NCBI GenBank assembly: GCA_009649675.1
Contig: WJPL01000001.1
Span: forward strand, 1-64,000
Source of the DNA: Alphaproteobacteria bacterium HT1-32
Lineage (GTDB): Bacteria > Pseudomonadota > Alphaproteobacteria > Rhodospirillales > HT1-32
Direction: 5' to 3'
Length of the DNA stretch: 64,000 nt
Both the position numbers and the translations under genes were made by a program. Below are positions 54,812 through 63,949 of this stretch, piece after piece. A model generated the notes under the pieces. The model did no database searches. It worked only from the letters and a program-made list of their open reading frames with translations, and had not been told where the DNA came from. Position 1 is the stretch's first letter, and each line of letters opens with the position of its first letter.

Positions 54812-55246
54812 CTAAAGCCGGCCGGCATTCAGTGCGCGGCGTTGCGGGTTAAGCCCCAACTCATCAAGCTCGTTCTGCTGCCGCCTGTTGACCTGCAGGG
54901 TTTCAACCTTGTCCCGGTTGTCCTTGGTTATTTCAATGGTTTTCAGCTCGCGAAAGGCCCCGCGCACTTCTTCCTGAGCAGACTCAATCTGTTTTTCCAC
55001 ATTGGCCAGCGACTGACGCAGTCGTTCCCGCCGGTCGATATAGCCAAGGGCATAGGTTGCATAGGTTCGGCCAGCCTCGAAATTCCGGGCTGCCAGCGCC
55101 TGCTCCGCCTGTAGTTCAGCCTCCAGATTTGCCAGTTCCGTCTGGAGTTGTTCAGACAGGCTGAGCAAGTCGCCAAGCTGTCGGCGTTTTTCATCGAGCC
55201 GCCACTTCTGCAGCCGGATTACGCTATCCAGTCCCCGTCGCGCCAT
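54812..55246 (-). CDS. fliJ: Flagellar export protein FliJ
   Basis: The 144-residue protein is one long coiled coil with the FliJ-type start LDSVIRLQKWRLDEKRRQL. ATG 55246 is chosen for its GAGGGT ribosome site and because it starts right at that motif; an upstream Met at 55309 would overlap fliI. FliJ is the stalk of the FliI ATPase and is a chaperone escort. It follows fliI by four bases. Confidence 0.85.
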   Translation of the reverse strand: MARRGLDSVIRLQKWRLDEKRRQLGDLLSLSEQLQTELANLEAELQAEQALAARNFEAGRTYATYALGYIDRRERLRQSLANVEKQIESAQEEVRGAFRELKTIEITKDNRDKVETLQVNRRQQNELDELGLNPQRRALNAGRL

Positions 55247-55250
55247 ACCC

Positions 55251-56582
55251 TCAAGCCCCCAATATTTCTGCAAGTCGTTGATAACCAGTGGCGAGATCCG
55301 TCGCCTCACCCTTCTGCTGGGTCATAAATTCTTCCAGCGGTTCGTGATAGTGAATTGCTTCATCAATTCCCGGATCAGAGCCTTTCCGATAGGCACCAAG
55401 ACGGATCAGTTCAGCCATATCATCATAGGTCGCCATCAGTCGGCGCGCCCGGCTTACAATCGCTGTTTCCTCCGCCGTATTACAGGCAGGCATGGTTCTG
55501 GAGACAGAACGCAGAACATTCACTGCCGGATAGCGCCCGCGCTCGGCAATTTCACGGTCGAGAACAATATGGCCGTCCAGAATACCCCGGACAGCATCGG
55601 AAATCGGCTCATTATGATCATCACCTTCCACCAGCACGGTGAACAGACCGGTAATGCTGCCGCGATCAATGCCCGGTCCTGCGCGCTCCAGAAGTTTCGG
55701 CAATTCTGCAAATACGGTCGGTGTATAGCCTTTTGACGTCGGCGGCTCGCCTGCTGACAAGCTGATCTCACGCTGGGCCATCGCAAATCGCGTGACGGAA
55801 TCCATCATGCACAGGACCTGACAATCCTGATCCCGGAAAAATTCAGCAACCGCCATCGTTACGTAAGCCGCCTGGCGGCGCATCAGTGGCGGCTCGTCTG
55901 ACGTTGCCGCAACAATTACGCTCCGGGCCATGCCATCGTCACCAAGATCATCTTCAATGAACTCCCGTGCCTCACGGCCACGTTCACCGATCAGGCCGAT
56001 GACATTCACCTCGGCTGAGGTTCCACGTGCAATCATTGACAGCACCGAAGACTTGCCAACACCGGACCCGGCAAAGATTCCCATGCGCTGACCATTACAA
56101 AGGGTCAGGAAACTGTTCATTACCCGCACACCGACATCCAGCTTGCCGGCAACGCGCTGTCGCTGATGCGCCGGCGGGGGCGTATTGTGAATTGGCATGC
56201 CGACATCACCGCGAGGCAGTGGTCCCTTGCCGTCAATCGGCTCCCCCATGGCGTTGATCACCCGCCCGAGCCATTCCCGTGTCGGATAGATCATTGGCTC
56301 CGCCTCGCCAATTTCGGCGCGACAGCCAATACCAATGCCTTCGACGGCACCGAACGGCATCATCAGGGCCCTGTCATTCCGGAAGCCGACAACCTCACAG
56401 GGAAGATGACGACCGCCACGGGCATGAATGGTACAGCGGTCACCGACGGACAACGCCCGCTGGACGCCGCCGACTTCAACCAGCATGCCGAGAACAGCCG
56501 TCACCCGGCCGAACAGATGCCGGTCGGTCAGCTGGTCTACATCACTGATAAAGCTTTTGATCAGCGCACTGCGCAAATCCAC
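55251..56582 (-). CDS. fliI: Flagellum-specific ATPase FliI
   Basis: The 443-residue protein is the hexameric export ATPase. It has P-loop AGSGVGKSS (K177), the [13 protein letters not shown] segment, and the long [14 protein letters not shown] stretch. Start GTG 56582 with GAGGG six bases upstream. It is divergent from ctrA, sharing a 229-base regulatory gap. Confidence 0.97.
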   Translation of the reverse strand: MDLRSALIKSFISDVDQLTDRHLFGRVTAVLGMLVEVGGVQRALSVGDRCTIHARGGRHLPCEVVGFRNDRALMMPFGAVEGIGIGCRAEIGEAEPMIYPTREWLGRVINAMGEPIDGKGPLPRGDVGMPIHNTPPPAHQRQRVAGKLDVGVRVMNSFLTLCNGQRMGIFAGSGVGKSSVLSMIARGTSAEVNVIGLIGERGREAREFIEDDLGDDGMARSVIVAATSDEPPLMRRQAAYVTMAVAEFFRDQDCQVLCMMDSVTRFAMAQREISLSAGEPPTSKGYTPTVFAELPKLLERAGPGIDRGSITGLFTVLVEGDDHNEPISDAVRGILDGHIVLDREIAERGRYPAVNVLRSVSRTMPACNTAEETAIVSRARRLMATYDDMAELIRLGAYRKGSDPGIDEAIHYHEPLEEFMTQQKGEATDLATGYQRLAEILGA

Positions 56583-56732
56583 TATCCCTCATCTCTCGAT
56601 CCCTCCGCACTGTACGGACAACAGGGTTAATCACTGGTAAATATCCGTGTCCGCCGACAGACCTCAAGACTAGCCAAATAACGCTGGTTTTTCTTGGAGA
56701 CTACGCAGTAAAACAGCAAACTTACGAATATG

Positions 56733-56788
56733 GTTAACAATACTCTTGTAAGACGTATTAAAGTTGATTATGGTTAACCAAGGTTAAC
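56733..56788 (+). promoter_or_regulatory. Phased GTTAAC sites upstream of ctrA
   Basis: Three identical GTTAAC hexamers lie at 56733, 56773 and 56783. They are 40 and 10 bases apart, so all on one face of the helix. The last two form an inverted pair around AA. TTAAC is the CtrA half-site, but the usual 11-base step is absent. They lie 24-79 bases before the ctrA start and upstream of fliI on the other strand. Confidence 0.5.
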
Positions 56789-56811
56789 AGCGTTCAGGTG
56801 GAGTTCCAGAT

Positions 56812-57519
56812 ATGCGCGTGCTTCTGGTTGAAGACGAGCAGGCAACGGCAAAAAGCATCGAATTGATGCTCCGGTCTGAAAATATGGTGGTCGACACGAC
56901 CGAATATGGGGAAGACGGCCTCGAAATCGGGAAACTGTATGATTACGACATCATCATTCTCGATCTCATGCTGCCTGACATTGACGGATATGAGGTTCTG
57001 CGGCGTCTTCGCGACGCAAAAGTGCAGACACCCGTCCTGATTCTGTCCGGCCTGTCCGAGCCAGACAACAAGATCAAGGGGCTTGGGACCGGGGCTGACG
57101 ATTACCTCACCAAACCCTTCGACAAGCGTGAACTGATTGCGCGTATTCAGGCGATTGTCCGCCGCTCCAAGGGGCATGCACAATCCATCATTCATACCGG
57201 TCGTCTGTCGGTCAATCTGGATGCCAGAACCGTTGAGGTTGACAGCCATCCGATCCACCTGACCGGCAAGGAATACGGTATCCTCGAATTGCTGTCCCTG
57301 CGGAAGGGCACAACCCTGACCAAGGAGATGTTCCTCAATCATCTCTATGGCGGCATTGACGAGCCGGAACTCAAGATCATCGATGTTTTCGTCTGCAAGC
57401 TCCGCAAGAAGCTTTCAAACGCGACCGCCGGCGAGAATTACATTGAGACCGTCTGGGGACGTGGCTACGTACTGCGCGACCCTGATGAAGTGATTAATCC
57501 GAAAAGTGCGGTTGCCTGA
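56812..57519 (+). CDS. ctrA: Cell-cycle response regulator CtrA
   Basis: The 235-residue OmpR-type regulator has a receiver (phospho-acceptor D51 in [20 protein letters not shown]) and a winged-helix domain (about 125-220) with [17 protein letters not shown] and [12 protein letters not shown]. These segments are nearly invariant in CtrA. It controls motility and cell-cycle genes after phosphorylation by CckA through ChpT. The C-terminus lacks the two-alanine degradation tag in exact form but ends in VA. Autoregulation through the upstream GTTAAC sites is likely. Confidence 0.96.
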   Translation: MRVLLVEDEQATAKSIELMLRSENMVVDTTEYGEDGLEIGKLYDYDIIILDLMLPDIDGYEVLRRLRDAKVQTPVLILSGLSEPDNKIKGLGTGADDYLTKPFDKRELIARIQAIVRRSKGHAQSIIHTGRLSVNLDARTVEVDSHPIHLTGKEYGILELLSLRKGTTLTKEMFLNHLYGGIDEPELKIIDVFVCKLRKKLSNATAGENYIETVWGRGYVLRDPDEVINPKSAVA

Positions 57520-57542
57520 TTTAAACCGGCAAACCACAAACG

Positions 57543-57574
57543 CCTGATCACTGTTATCCGGGGCGGTGATCAGG
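57543..57574. terminator. Hairpin between ctrA and cheR, overlapping the cheR stop
   Basis: A perfect 9-bp stem, CCTGATCAC with GTGATCAGG, and a 14-base loop. The cheR stop codon lies in one arm. It could end both convergent transcripts, though T tracts are missing. Confidence 0.45.
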
Positions 57575-58385
57575 TCGGGATGTAGACGCCTCTGGCCCCG
57601 GCCATCGGTTTGAATTTATCGGATACCCCCAGCACCGTCTCCGCACCGCCCAGGAACAGACATCCATCCGGGTTGGTAATTGCGGCTATCCGGTCCAGCA
57701 CTTCCTTCTTGGTCGGCTGATCAAAATAAATCAGCACATTCCGGCAGAAGACAACGTCGAATTTGCCAAGCGCAGCAAGGCTGCCCAGCAGGTTCTGTTC
57801 GCGGTACTGGACCATGCCCCGCAGAGAACTGTCGATCTGCCAGAGATCCCCACTTTTCTGGAAATACTTCACCAGCATCTGGATCGGCAACCCGCGCTGT
57901 ACCTCGAACTGTGAATACAGCCCCGCCTTGGCCTTCTGAAGAATTTCCCGGGAAATGTCCGTACCGATAATTTCAATTCGCCAGCCAGCGGTCTTCGCCG
58001 CCATTTCCTTCAGAATCATTGCGATGCTGTACGGCTCCTGACCACTGGATGCCGCGGCACACCAGATACGAAGCTGCTTCCGTGAAGCATTCTTTTCCAG
58101 CAAGCCCGGCATGATCTGATCCCGGAGAATGTCGAACGGACGGGTATCGCGGAAGAAGAATGACTCGTTGGTCGTCATGGCTTCCATGACTTCCTGGGTC
58201 AGCCCTTCATCACGGCTGGATTTCAGCTGGCTGATCAGTTCCGGCAGGTCTTTCATGCCACGCTTGCGGACAATCGGCATCAGCCTTGATTCAAGCAGAT
58301 ACATCTTGTCCTGCGTAACAATCAGACCGGATCGCTGTTTCAGCATCCCGCTGATGAAAGCGAAATCGAGTGAGCTTAGGCTCAT
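57570..58385 (-). CDS. cheR: Chemotaxis protein methyltransferase CheR
   Basis: CheR methylates glutamates on chemoreceptors using SAM. The 271-residue protein has the N-terminal helical domain, FFRDTRPFDIL, RIWCAAASSGQEPYSIAMIL and FDVVFCRNVLIYFD, all diagnostic. No chemoreceptor gene lies in the window. It starts at the last base of cheB. Confidence 0.96.
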   Translation of the reverse strand: MSLSSLDFAFISGMLKQRSGLIVTQDKMYLLESRLMPIVRKRGMKDLPELISQLKSSRDEGLTQEVMEAMTTNESFFFRDTRPFDILRDQIMPGLLEKNASRKQLRIWCAAASSGQEPYSIAMILKEMAAKTAGWRIEIIGTDISREILQKAKAGLYSQFEVQRGLPIQMLVKYFQKSGDLWQIDSSLRGMVQYREQNLLGSLAALGKFDVVFCRNVLIYFDQPTKKEVLDRIAAITNPDGCLFLGGAETVLGVSDKFKPMAGARGVYIPT

Positions 58386-59473
58386 CAGCGTCCTCCCGCC
58401 CTGCGTCGCAGATAGGCACCGATATCGGTAAGTGGCAGCACCTTGCTGGCAAGTCCCGCTGTCGCAACGGCACCGGGCATTCCCCAGACCACGCTGCTTT
58501 TCTCATCCTGCGCGACGATCATACCGTTATGGTCAATCACTGTTTTTGAACCGTCCCGGCCATCATGGCCCATACCAGTGAGAATAACACCAAGAACGCC
58601 AGAACCGTAAACCGACGCGACACTGCGGAACATCGGATCCACCGCCGGCCGACAGAAGTTCTCCGGAGCCGACTGCACAAGACGGACGCAGACACCGGTA
58701 CCGCTCTTTTCTGCAATCATATGATAATCACCCGCAGCGACATAAGCCTTGCCCGGCTCAATCCGGAGATTATCTGTCGCTTCCACCGTCGGCAGCTTTG
58801 TCTGGCGCTCGATATTGGCGGCCAGAATTCGGGTGAATGTCGGTGGCATATGCTGTGTGATCAGGATTGGCTGAGACAGGCCGGTGAGATGCTTAAGCAC
58901 CTCGAACAAAGCCTGAGGACCACCGGTAGAGCTGCCAATCGCAATCACCCGAACAGGCTGGGTCGTCTCGGGACGGGTTGTAACCGCCGCCTGGGGTCTG
59001 GCCGGAGCCGCAGCCGCACGAACAGCATCTGACGTCGCAGAGCTAAACTTACCCCGCTTCCCGGAAAGCGCCGTGACTTTATCAATCAGTTCACGCTGAA
59101 AATCCTGCCCGCCTGAAATCTCCCGGGCAGCTGTCGGTTTCGGGATATATTCCGCCGCCCCGAGCTGAAGTGCCTTCAGGCTGATCGCCGCATTCTTTTC
59201 CGTCAGCGTCGATGCCATGATGATCTTGATGCCCGGCTGCTTTGCAACAAGCTGCGGCAACGCCGTAAGGCCATCCATAACCGGCATTTCAATATCAAGA
59301 ATGACGACATCAGGGTGATGGCGATCAAGCGCACGAATTGCCTGCTGTCCGTCCCCGACTGAAGCGATGACCTCGACACCCGCCTTTTCAAGCATGCGCA
59401 CGATCAGACCGCGGACAACCGCAGAATCATCGACCACCATGACTTTGGCGTGGTTGCTCCCCAAGGCGCTCAC
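58385..59473 (-). CDS. cheB: Chemotaxis response regulator protein-glutamate methylesterase CheB
   Basis: The 362-residue protein has a receiver with D60 (VVILDIEMPVMDG) and a methylesterase domain. Its catalytic Ser182 is in GSSTGG, the His in ITQHMPPTFT and the Asp in GMGHDGRDG. It removes methyl groups set by CheR. It lies between cheY and cheR in the chemotaxis operon. Confidence 0.97.
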   Translation of the reverse strand: MSALGSNHAKVMVVDDSAVVRGLIVRMLEKAGVEVIASVGDGQQAIRALDRHHPDVVILDIEMPVMDGLTALPQLVAKQPGIKIIMASTLTEKNAAISLKALQLGAAEYIPKPTAAREISGGQDFQRELIDKVTALSGKRGKFSSATSDAVRAAAAPARPQAAVTTRPETTQPVRVIAIGSSTGGPQALFEVLKHLTGLSQPILITQHMPPTFTRILAANIERQTKLPTVEATDNLRIEPGKAYVAAGDYHMIAEKSGTGVCVRLVQSAPENFCRPAVDPMFRSVASVYGSGVLGVILTGMGHDGRDGSKTVIDHNGMIVAQDEKSSVVWGMPGAVATAGLASKVLPLTDIGAYLRRRAGGR

Positions 59474-59515
59474 TTTCTGATCATTCCCTACATTAGGTCT
59501 GACGGCTGACAGCCG

Positions 59516-59881
59516 TCAGAGGATGCCCGCTTGCGAAAGCTTGGCCTGGATGATCTCGCTGTCGAACGGCTTCATGATGTATTCGTTTGCGCCTGCCGCG
59601 ATCGCTTCCTGAATATGCTCAATGTCATTTTCAGTGGTGCAGAACACGACAACCGACTTATCACCACCTTCGAGTTCCCGCAGTTTCCGCAGAAAATCGA
59701 TGCCGTTCATGACCGGCATGTTCCAGTCCAGCAAGATTGCTTCAGGCATTGCCTCCAGACATGAATCCAGAGCCTGCTGCCCGTCAGCAGCTTCCTTCGT
59801 GGCAAATCCGAGTTCCTCAAGAATTTTCCTGGCGACCATCCGGATAACCCGGGAATCATCGACAATGAGGCAAGTTTTCAT
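59516..59881 (-). CDS. cheY: Chemotaxis response regulator CheY
   Basis: From ATG 59881 the protein has 121 residues, a single receiver with D52 (LLDWNMPVMNGIDFL), conserved Thr/Ser in VVFCTTEND, and Lys in YIMKPFD. A longer start at 59902 would add seven residues without a clear ribosome site. It carries the signal from CheA to the flagellar switch (FliG/FliM/FliN). Confidence 0.93.
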   Translation of the reverse strand: MKTCLIVDDSRVIRMVARKILEELGFATKEAADGQQALDSCLEAMPEAILLDWNMPVMNGIDFLRKLRELEGGDKSVVVFCTTENDIEHIQEAIAAGANEYIMKPFDSEIIQAKLSQAGIL

Positions 59882-59927
59882 ACGTCTTACGTCCTGTGAC
59901 AATCATCTGCCTCATACCAGCGGTATG

Positions 59928-60416
59928 TCATGCGGCAATATTCGAAATATCCAGTACTCGGTTTACATCAAGAACTACCATTAGTTCTTTGTCCAGCCGG
60001 TATACCCCTGCTGCAATTTCCCGCCATCTCGGATCCAGTGTTCCCGGATTGCGCTCGAAAATACTGTTGTTCAGCGAGAGAACTTCGCCGACCTCGTCGA
60101 TAATAAGACTATAGAGTTCACCACCATGCTCAACCACGATGCTCATATTATCTGATTCGTCCGCCTGTGGCGGCAGAGAGAGGCGTCTGCGCATATTTAC
60201 CGCCGTCACAACACGGCCACGCAAATTAAGCGACCCGGCCACTTCTGGCGGGCTGAGGGGCACCCGCGTAATTTTCTGCGGTCCGAGAACATCCTGAACC
60301 GTCAGCACGGGAATACCAAACAGCTGATCGGCAATTGTCATCGTGACATATTGCTGGGTCGTGCCGACGGCCTCAATATCCGTCCTTGCCCGATGTGCTG
60401 GAAGTGTCTGGCTCAT
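59928..60416 (-). CDS. cheW: Chemotaxis coupling protein CheW
   Basis: The 162-residue protein has the CheW beta-barrel pattern: QYVTMTIADQLFGIPVLTVQDVLG, GSLNLRGRVVTAVNMRRRL (both described in part) and DEVGEVLSL. It links receptors to CheA. Its start overlaps the cheA stop (ATGA). Confidence 0.95.
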   Translation of the reverse strand: MSQTLPAHRARTDIEAVGTTQQYVTMTIADQLFGIPVLTVQDVLGPQKITRVPLSPPEVAGSLNLRGRVVTAVNMRRRLSLPPQADESDNMSIVVEHGGELYSLIIDEVGEVLSLNNSIFERNPGTLDPRWREIAAGVYRLDKELMVVLDVNRVLDISNIAA

Positions 60417-63199
60417 TTTGTGGCTCCGGCGCTGGAAATGGTGGTACGCAGAACATCAATCAGGCTGTCACGGTCGTCCTTTGCGACATAATCGCTAAAG
60501 CCAACCCGGCGCCCGCGTTCAAAGTCAGCTTCAGAAGTCCGGCTGGACAGCGCAATGATCGGAAGTCGGCTCCAGCGCTGGTCGGCTTTCATGGCTTCCG
60601 CGAACTCAAACCCGTTCATCCCCGGCATTTCAATATCACTGACAACGGCATCAAACTCCGTATCACGTTCAAGGATACTGATCGCAGCCTCTGCACTTTC
60701 AGCAACGACTGCCCGGAAGCCCGAGACTGAAAGAAGAGGAGACAACAGATTGCGGAAAAACGGGCTGTCATCAACCAGCAGAACCCGGCCATTGACGACC
60801 TGCTGTTCAGCACCGTCGCGATGCGAGAACCAGTCCCCGAATGCCTTGGTCAGATAAAAACTGGCATCAATCACATCAGTCGACTTTCCGGAAATGATTG
60901 CGCTGCCCAGCAGAGCCGTATCATCCCCTTCAAGTTCGATCTTGAGATGATCCTCAACGATATCGACGATTTCCTCAACGACCAGGCCCATACTTTTATT
61001 CCGGTCGGTGAAAACCAGAACCGGCACTTTTCCTTCGGAAGCCAGCTCGCCGGAACCATCGAAATTGACCAGAGGCATCAACTGGCCGCGATACTGGACC
61101 ACAGGCCGGTCATCACCATACTCGACTGTCGCCAGGTCGATTTCCTCAAGACGGGCAACCAGCGCCAGCGGGACAGCCTTCAGCTTCTTGTTGTCGGCCC
61201 GGAAAACCAGCAACGATGTTTTCTGGTCAGCAATCTCGATCGTCTTCTGAACCACTTCCTCGTCACTCCGGTCAGCAGAAGCTTCTCCGAGTTTTGTCGC
61301 GATCCCGTTTGGATCAAGGATCATGATGACACTGCCGTCACCAAGTATCGTATTACCACTGAACAGCGTGATATGGCGGAGAATGGGAGCGACCGGCTTC
61401 ACAACGATTTCCTCGGTGTCAAAAACCCGGTCAACAATAATTCCGAAAGTTGTCGCACCGACCTGGGAAACGACGATGAACCGGTCATCGCCTGTCGCAC
61501 CATCCTGGCTCAGGTCATCTGAATCATCTTCCTCCAGACCGAGTATCTTCGACAGGGTCACAAGTGGCAGCAGACGATCCCGGAGCCGCAGAACCGGCGA
61601 ATCATGGATACGTTCAATCCGATGCGAGGAATCATTCGACGCCCGGACCAGTTCAAGAACACTGAGCTGTGGAATGGCAAAGCGTTCACCGCCACTTTCC
61701 ACAATCAGCGCAGACACAATCGCCAGCGTCAGGGGAATCTTGATGATGAAGGTTGAGCCTGTACCCTCTGTGGAGCGCAGTTCGATTGTGCCACCGATCT
61801 TTTCGATATTGGTGCGCACGACATCCATGCCGACGCCACGCCCGGAGACCGAGGTCACTTTCTCGGCTGTCGAGAAACCGGCCTTGAAGATGAACTGCTG
61901 AATTTGCTGATCACTGAGAGAGTCAAGTTCGCTTTCCGTTGCCAGGCCATTTGAAAGGGCCTTCGCCTTGACCCGGTCGATATTGATACCGCGCCCGTCA
62001 TCGTCAATTTCGATGATAATATAACCACCCTCATGAAAGGCCTTCAGAAGGATCCGCCCGACTTCGGGCTTTCCGGCATCAATCCGGCCGGGGGTATCTT
62101 CAAGGCCATGATCTGCGGAGTTTCTCACCATATGGGTCAGCGGATCCTTGATGAGCTCAAGAACCTGCCGGTCAAGCTCGGTCTCCGCACCGACCATCTG
62201 CAGGTCAATCTTCTTGTTCATTTCAACGGCGAGATCACGAACGATACGCGGCAGTTTGGCCCAGGCATTCCCGATCGGCTGCATCCGGGTCTTCATCACC
62301 CCTTCCTGCAGGTCGGTGGTGATATGGCTTAGTCGCTGCAAGGGAACCGTAAACTCGCTGTCATCGCGGTTACGAACCATCTGCAAGAGCTGGTTGCGGG
62401 TCAGCACCAGTTCGCTGACCAGGGTCATCAGGTTTTCCAGAAGGTCTACGTTCACCCGAATGCTTTGTGCCGCAACACTGGATTCCTTCGGCGCGCTGGC
62501 CTCTGCCTCAGCGGGCTGTGATGGTTTGGATATTGCGGGCGGGGTTGCGACCCTGGCGGGAACAGATGCCGGCTCGGGGGCCGGCTTCTTTTCAGGCGCA
62601 GGAGCAGGTGCAGCAGCGGCTGATTTTGCCTCAAGTTCTGCCGCCATTGCCGCCGCGATCTCGTCCTCGCTTGCTGCCTTCACCCCCGCAGACTCTGCGG
62701 CCTCGACCTCTTCAAGAAGCTCCGCAGCGACGGGAAATCCGAAATCGCTGATAACCGGCCCGGCATCGGAATCCGCCACAACATCTTCGGCAGGTGCTGC
62801 ATCCGGAGCCGACGACGGCATATTGCCATCCGCCATAGCGTTCAGCTGTGCGATCAGTTCAGCATCATCGCCCTCAGGCTCAGCTTCGGTCGCTTCCAGT
62901 ACGGAGAGGATATCCTTGATACGGTCAAGGCATTGCAGGATCAGTGTGACCGCTTGCGGCGTAACCTCCAGCTCACCGTCCCGGAACTTGCCGAGTACGT
63001 TCTCGCCAGCATGAGCAACAGCTTCCAGTCGTGGCAGACCAAGAAATCCGCAGGTTCCCTTAATCGTGTGAACCAGCCGGAAAATATTCGACAAAATTCC
63101 CTGATCATTCGGATCCTGTTCAAGCTTGACGAGTTCAACATCCAGAACTGCCAGACTCTCAGAAGTCTCAGTCAAAAATTCGCTCAGGAGATCATCCAT
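60413..63199 (-). CDS. cheA: Chemotaxis histidine kinase CheA with two CheW-like domains and a receiver
   Basis: The 928-residue kinase has an N-terminal HPT domain (phospho-acceptor H44 in LVHTIKGTCGFLGL), a Pro/Ala-rich linker (about 130-245), dimerisation helices (about 250-310), and an HATPase domain (NSADHGLE, DDGRGI, GRGVGMDVV). A CheW-like domain (about 470-620), a second, more divergent CheW-like domain (about 655-785) and a C-terminal receiver (about 800-920, SDIEMPGMNG) follow. This extended form occurs in several alphaproteobacteria. It heads the che operon. Confidence 0.96.
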   Translation of the reverse strand: MDDLLSEFLTETSESLAVLDVELVKLEQDPNDQGILSNIFRLVHTIKGTCGFLGLPRLEAVAHAGENVLGKFRDGELEVTPQAVTLILQCLDRIKDILSVLEATEAEPEGDDAELIAQLNAMADGNMPSSAPDAAPAEDVVADSDAGPVISDFGFPVAAELLEEVEAAESAGVKAASEDEIAAAMAAELEAKSAAAAPAPAPEKKPAPEPASVPARVATPPAISKPSQPAEAEASAPKESSVAAQSIRVNVDLLENLMTLVSELVLTRNQLLQMVRNRDDSEFTVPLQRLSHITTDLQEGVMKTRMQPIGNAWAKLPRIVRDLAVEMNKKIDLQMVGAETELDRQVLELIKDPLTHMVRNSADHGLEDTPGRIDAGKPEVGRILLKAFHEGGYIIIEIDDDGRGINIDRVKAKALSNGLATESELDSLSDQQIQQFIFKAGFSTAEKVTSVSGRGVGMDVVRTNIEKIGGTIELRSTEGTGSTFIIKIPLTLAIVSALIVESGGERFAIPQLSVLELVRASNDSSHRIERIHDSPVLRLRDRLLPLVTLSKILGLEEDDSDDLSQDGATGDDRFIVVSQVGATTFGIIVDRVFDTEEIVVKPVAPILRHITLFSGNTILGDGSVIMILDPNGIATKLGEASADRSDEEVVQKTIEIADQKTSLLVFRADNKKLKAVPLALVARLEEIDLATVEYGDDRPVVQYRGQLMPLVNFDGSGELASEGKVPVLVFTDRNKSMGLVVEEIVDIVEDHLKIELEGDDTALLGSAIISGKSTDVIDASFYLTKAFGDWFSHRDGAEQQVVNGRVLLVDDSPFFRNLLSPLLSVSGFRAVVAESAEAAISILERDTEFDAVVSDIEMPGMNGFEFAEAMKADQRWSRLPIIALSSRTSEADFERGRRVGFSDYVAKDDRDSLIDVLRTTISSAGATK

Positions 63200-63322
63200 G
63201 TTCCCAACCCCGGTCAGACGCAGTGATGCGCTTCATTTCATTTAATCGACCACTACTATAACGATGTAGAAAATTTCGTCTCTCCGTATTAACCGCAATA
63301 GAAAGCTGACGGGGCAACTGCA

Positions 63323-63949
63323 TCACGGACAAAGAATGGCAATCTCCGTCACACCTTTACCCGCATCATACTGAAGTTCGCATCCACCGTCCCTGCAACA
63401 ATGATGGAGCAGAAGTCCCGGCAGCAATGCGGGAACGAAGTCATCATCCGTTGCCGTACCATCCAGTACACGGCGCATCGCCGGATCCATTTCCCCGCTT
63501 TGTCCTTCAGCAAGAACCCCCAGCGCAGTACCGGTTTCCGTCGATGCAATCTGGGTCGACAGGCTGTGCACCCGAAGAATGGCAGACTGGGCAACCATTG
63601 AGGCCAGAAACAGCAGACGCGACGACCGGCGCGTGATCTTGTTTCCCGCCATATCCTGTGGTGGATGCCAGTTAAAGGTCAGACTGTCACCAAGGTAACC
63701 GGCCATGATCCGTTCGATAGACTGCAGGTCAACCGAACCGGCTTCTGCCTTGCCAAAAGCCAGACGGAAGAAATTGAGCCGGGCATTCAGCTGGCTGGCG
63801 CTCATCCGGACGAGATCCATTGCTTCCGGATCCATGTCAGATGGCTGTTCGAGAAGTTCGAGACCGGCGGCAACGGCACCCGCCGGCCCGACAAGATCAT
63901 GACACAGGCGGGACGCCACAAGATCGGCTAGTCGAAGGTCGATGGTCAT
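63323..63949 (-). CDS. chpT: Histidine phosphotransferase ChpT
   Basis: The 208-residue protein has the ChpT layout: a two-helix dimerisation hairpin with phospho-acceptor H17 in VASRLCHDLVGPAGAVAAGLELL (in part), then a degenerate ATPase-like domain lacking the ATP-binding boxes. ChpT passes phosphate from CckA to CtrA. It is upstream of the che operon, with a 123-base gap that shows no clear CtrA site. Confidence 0.92.
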   Translation of the reverse strand: MTIDLRLADLVASRLCHDLVGPAGAVAAGLELLEQPSDMDPEAMDLVRMSASQLNARLNFFRLAFGKAEAGSVDLQSIERIMAGYLGDSLTFNWHPPQDMAGNKITRRSSRLLFLASMVAQSAILRVHSLSTQIASTETGTALGVLAEGQSGEMDPAMRRVLDGTATDDDFVPALLPGLLLHHCCRDGGCELQYDAGKGVTEIAILCP

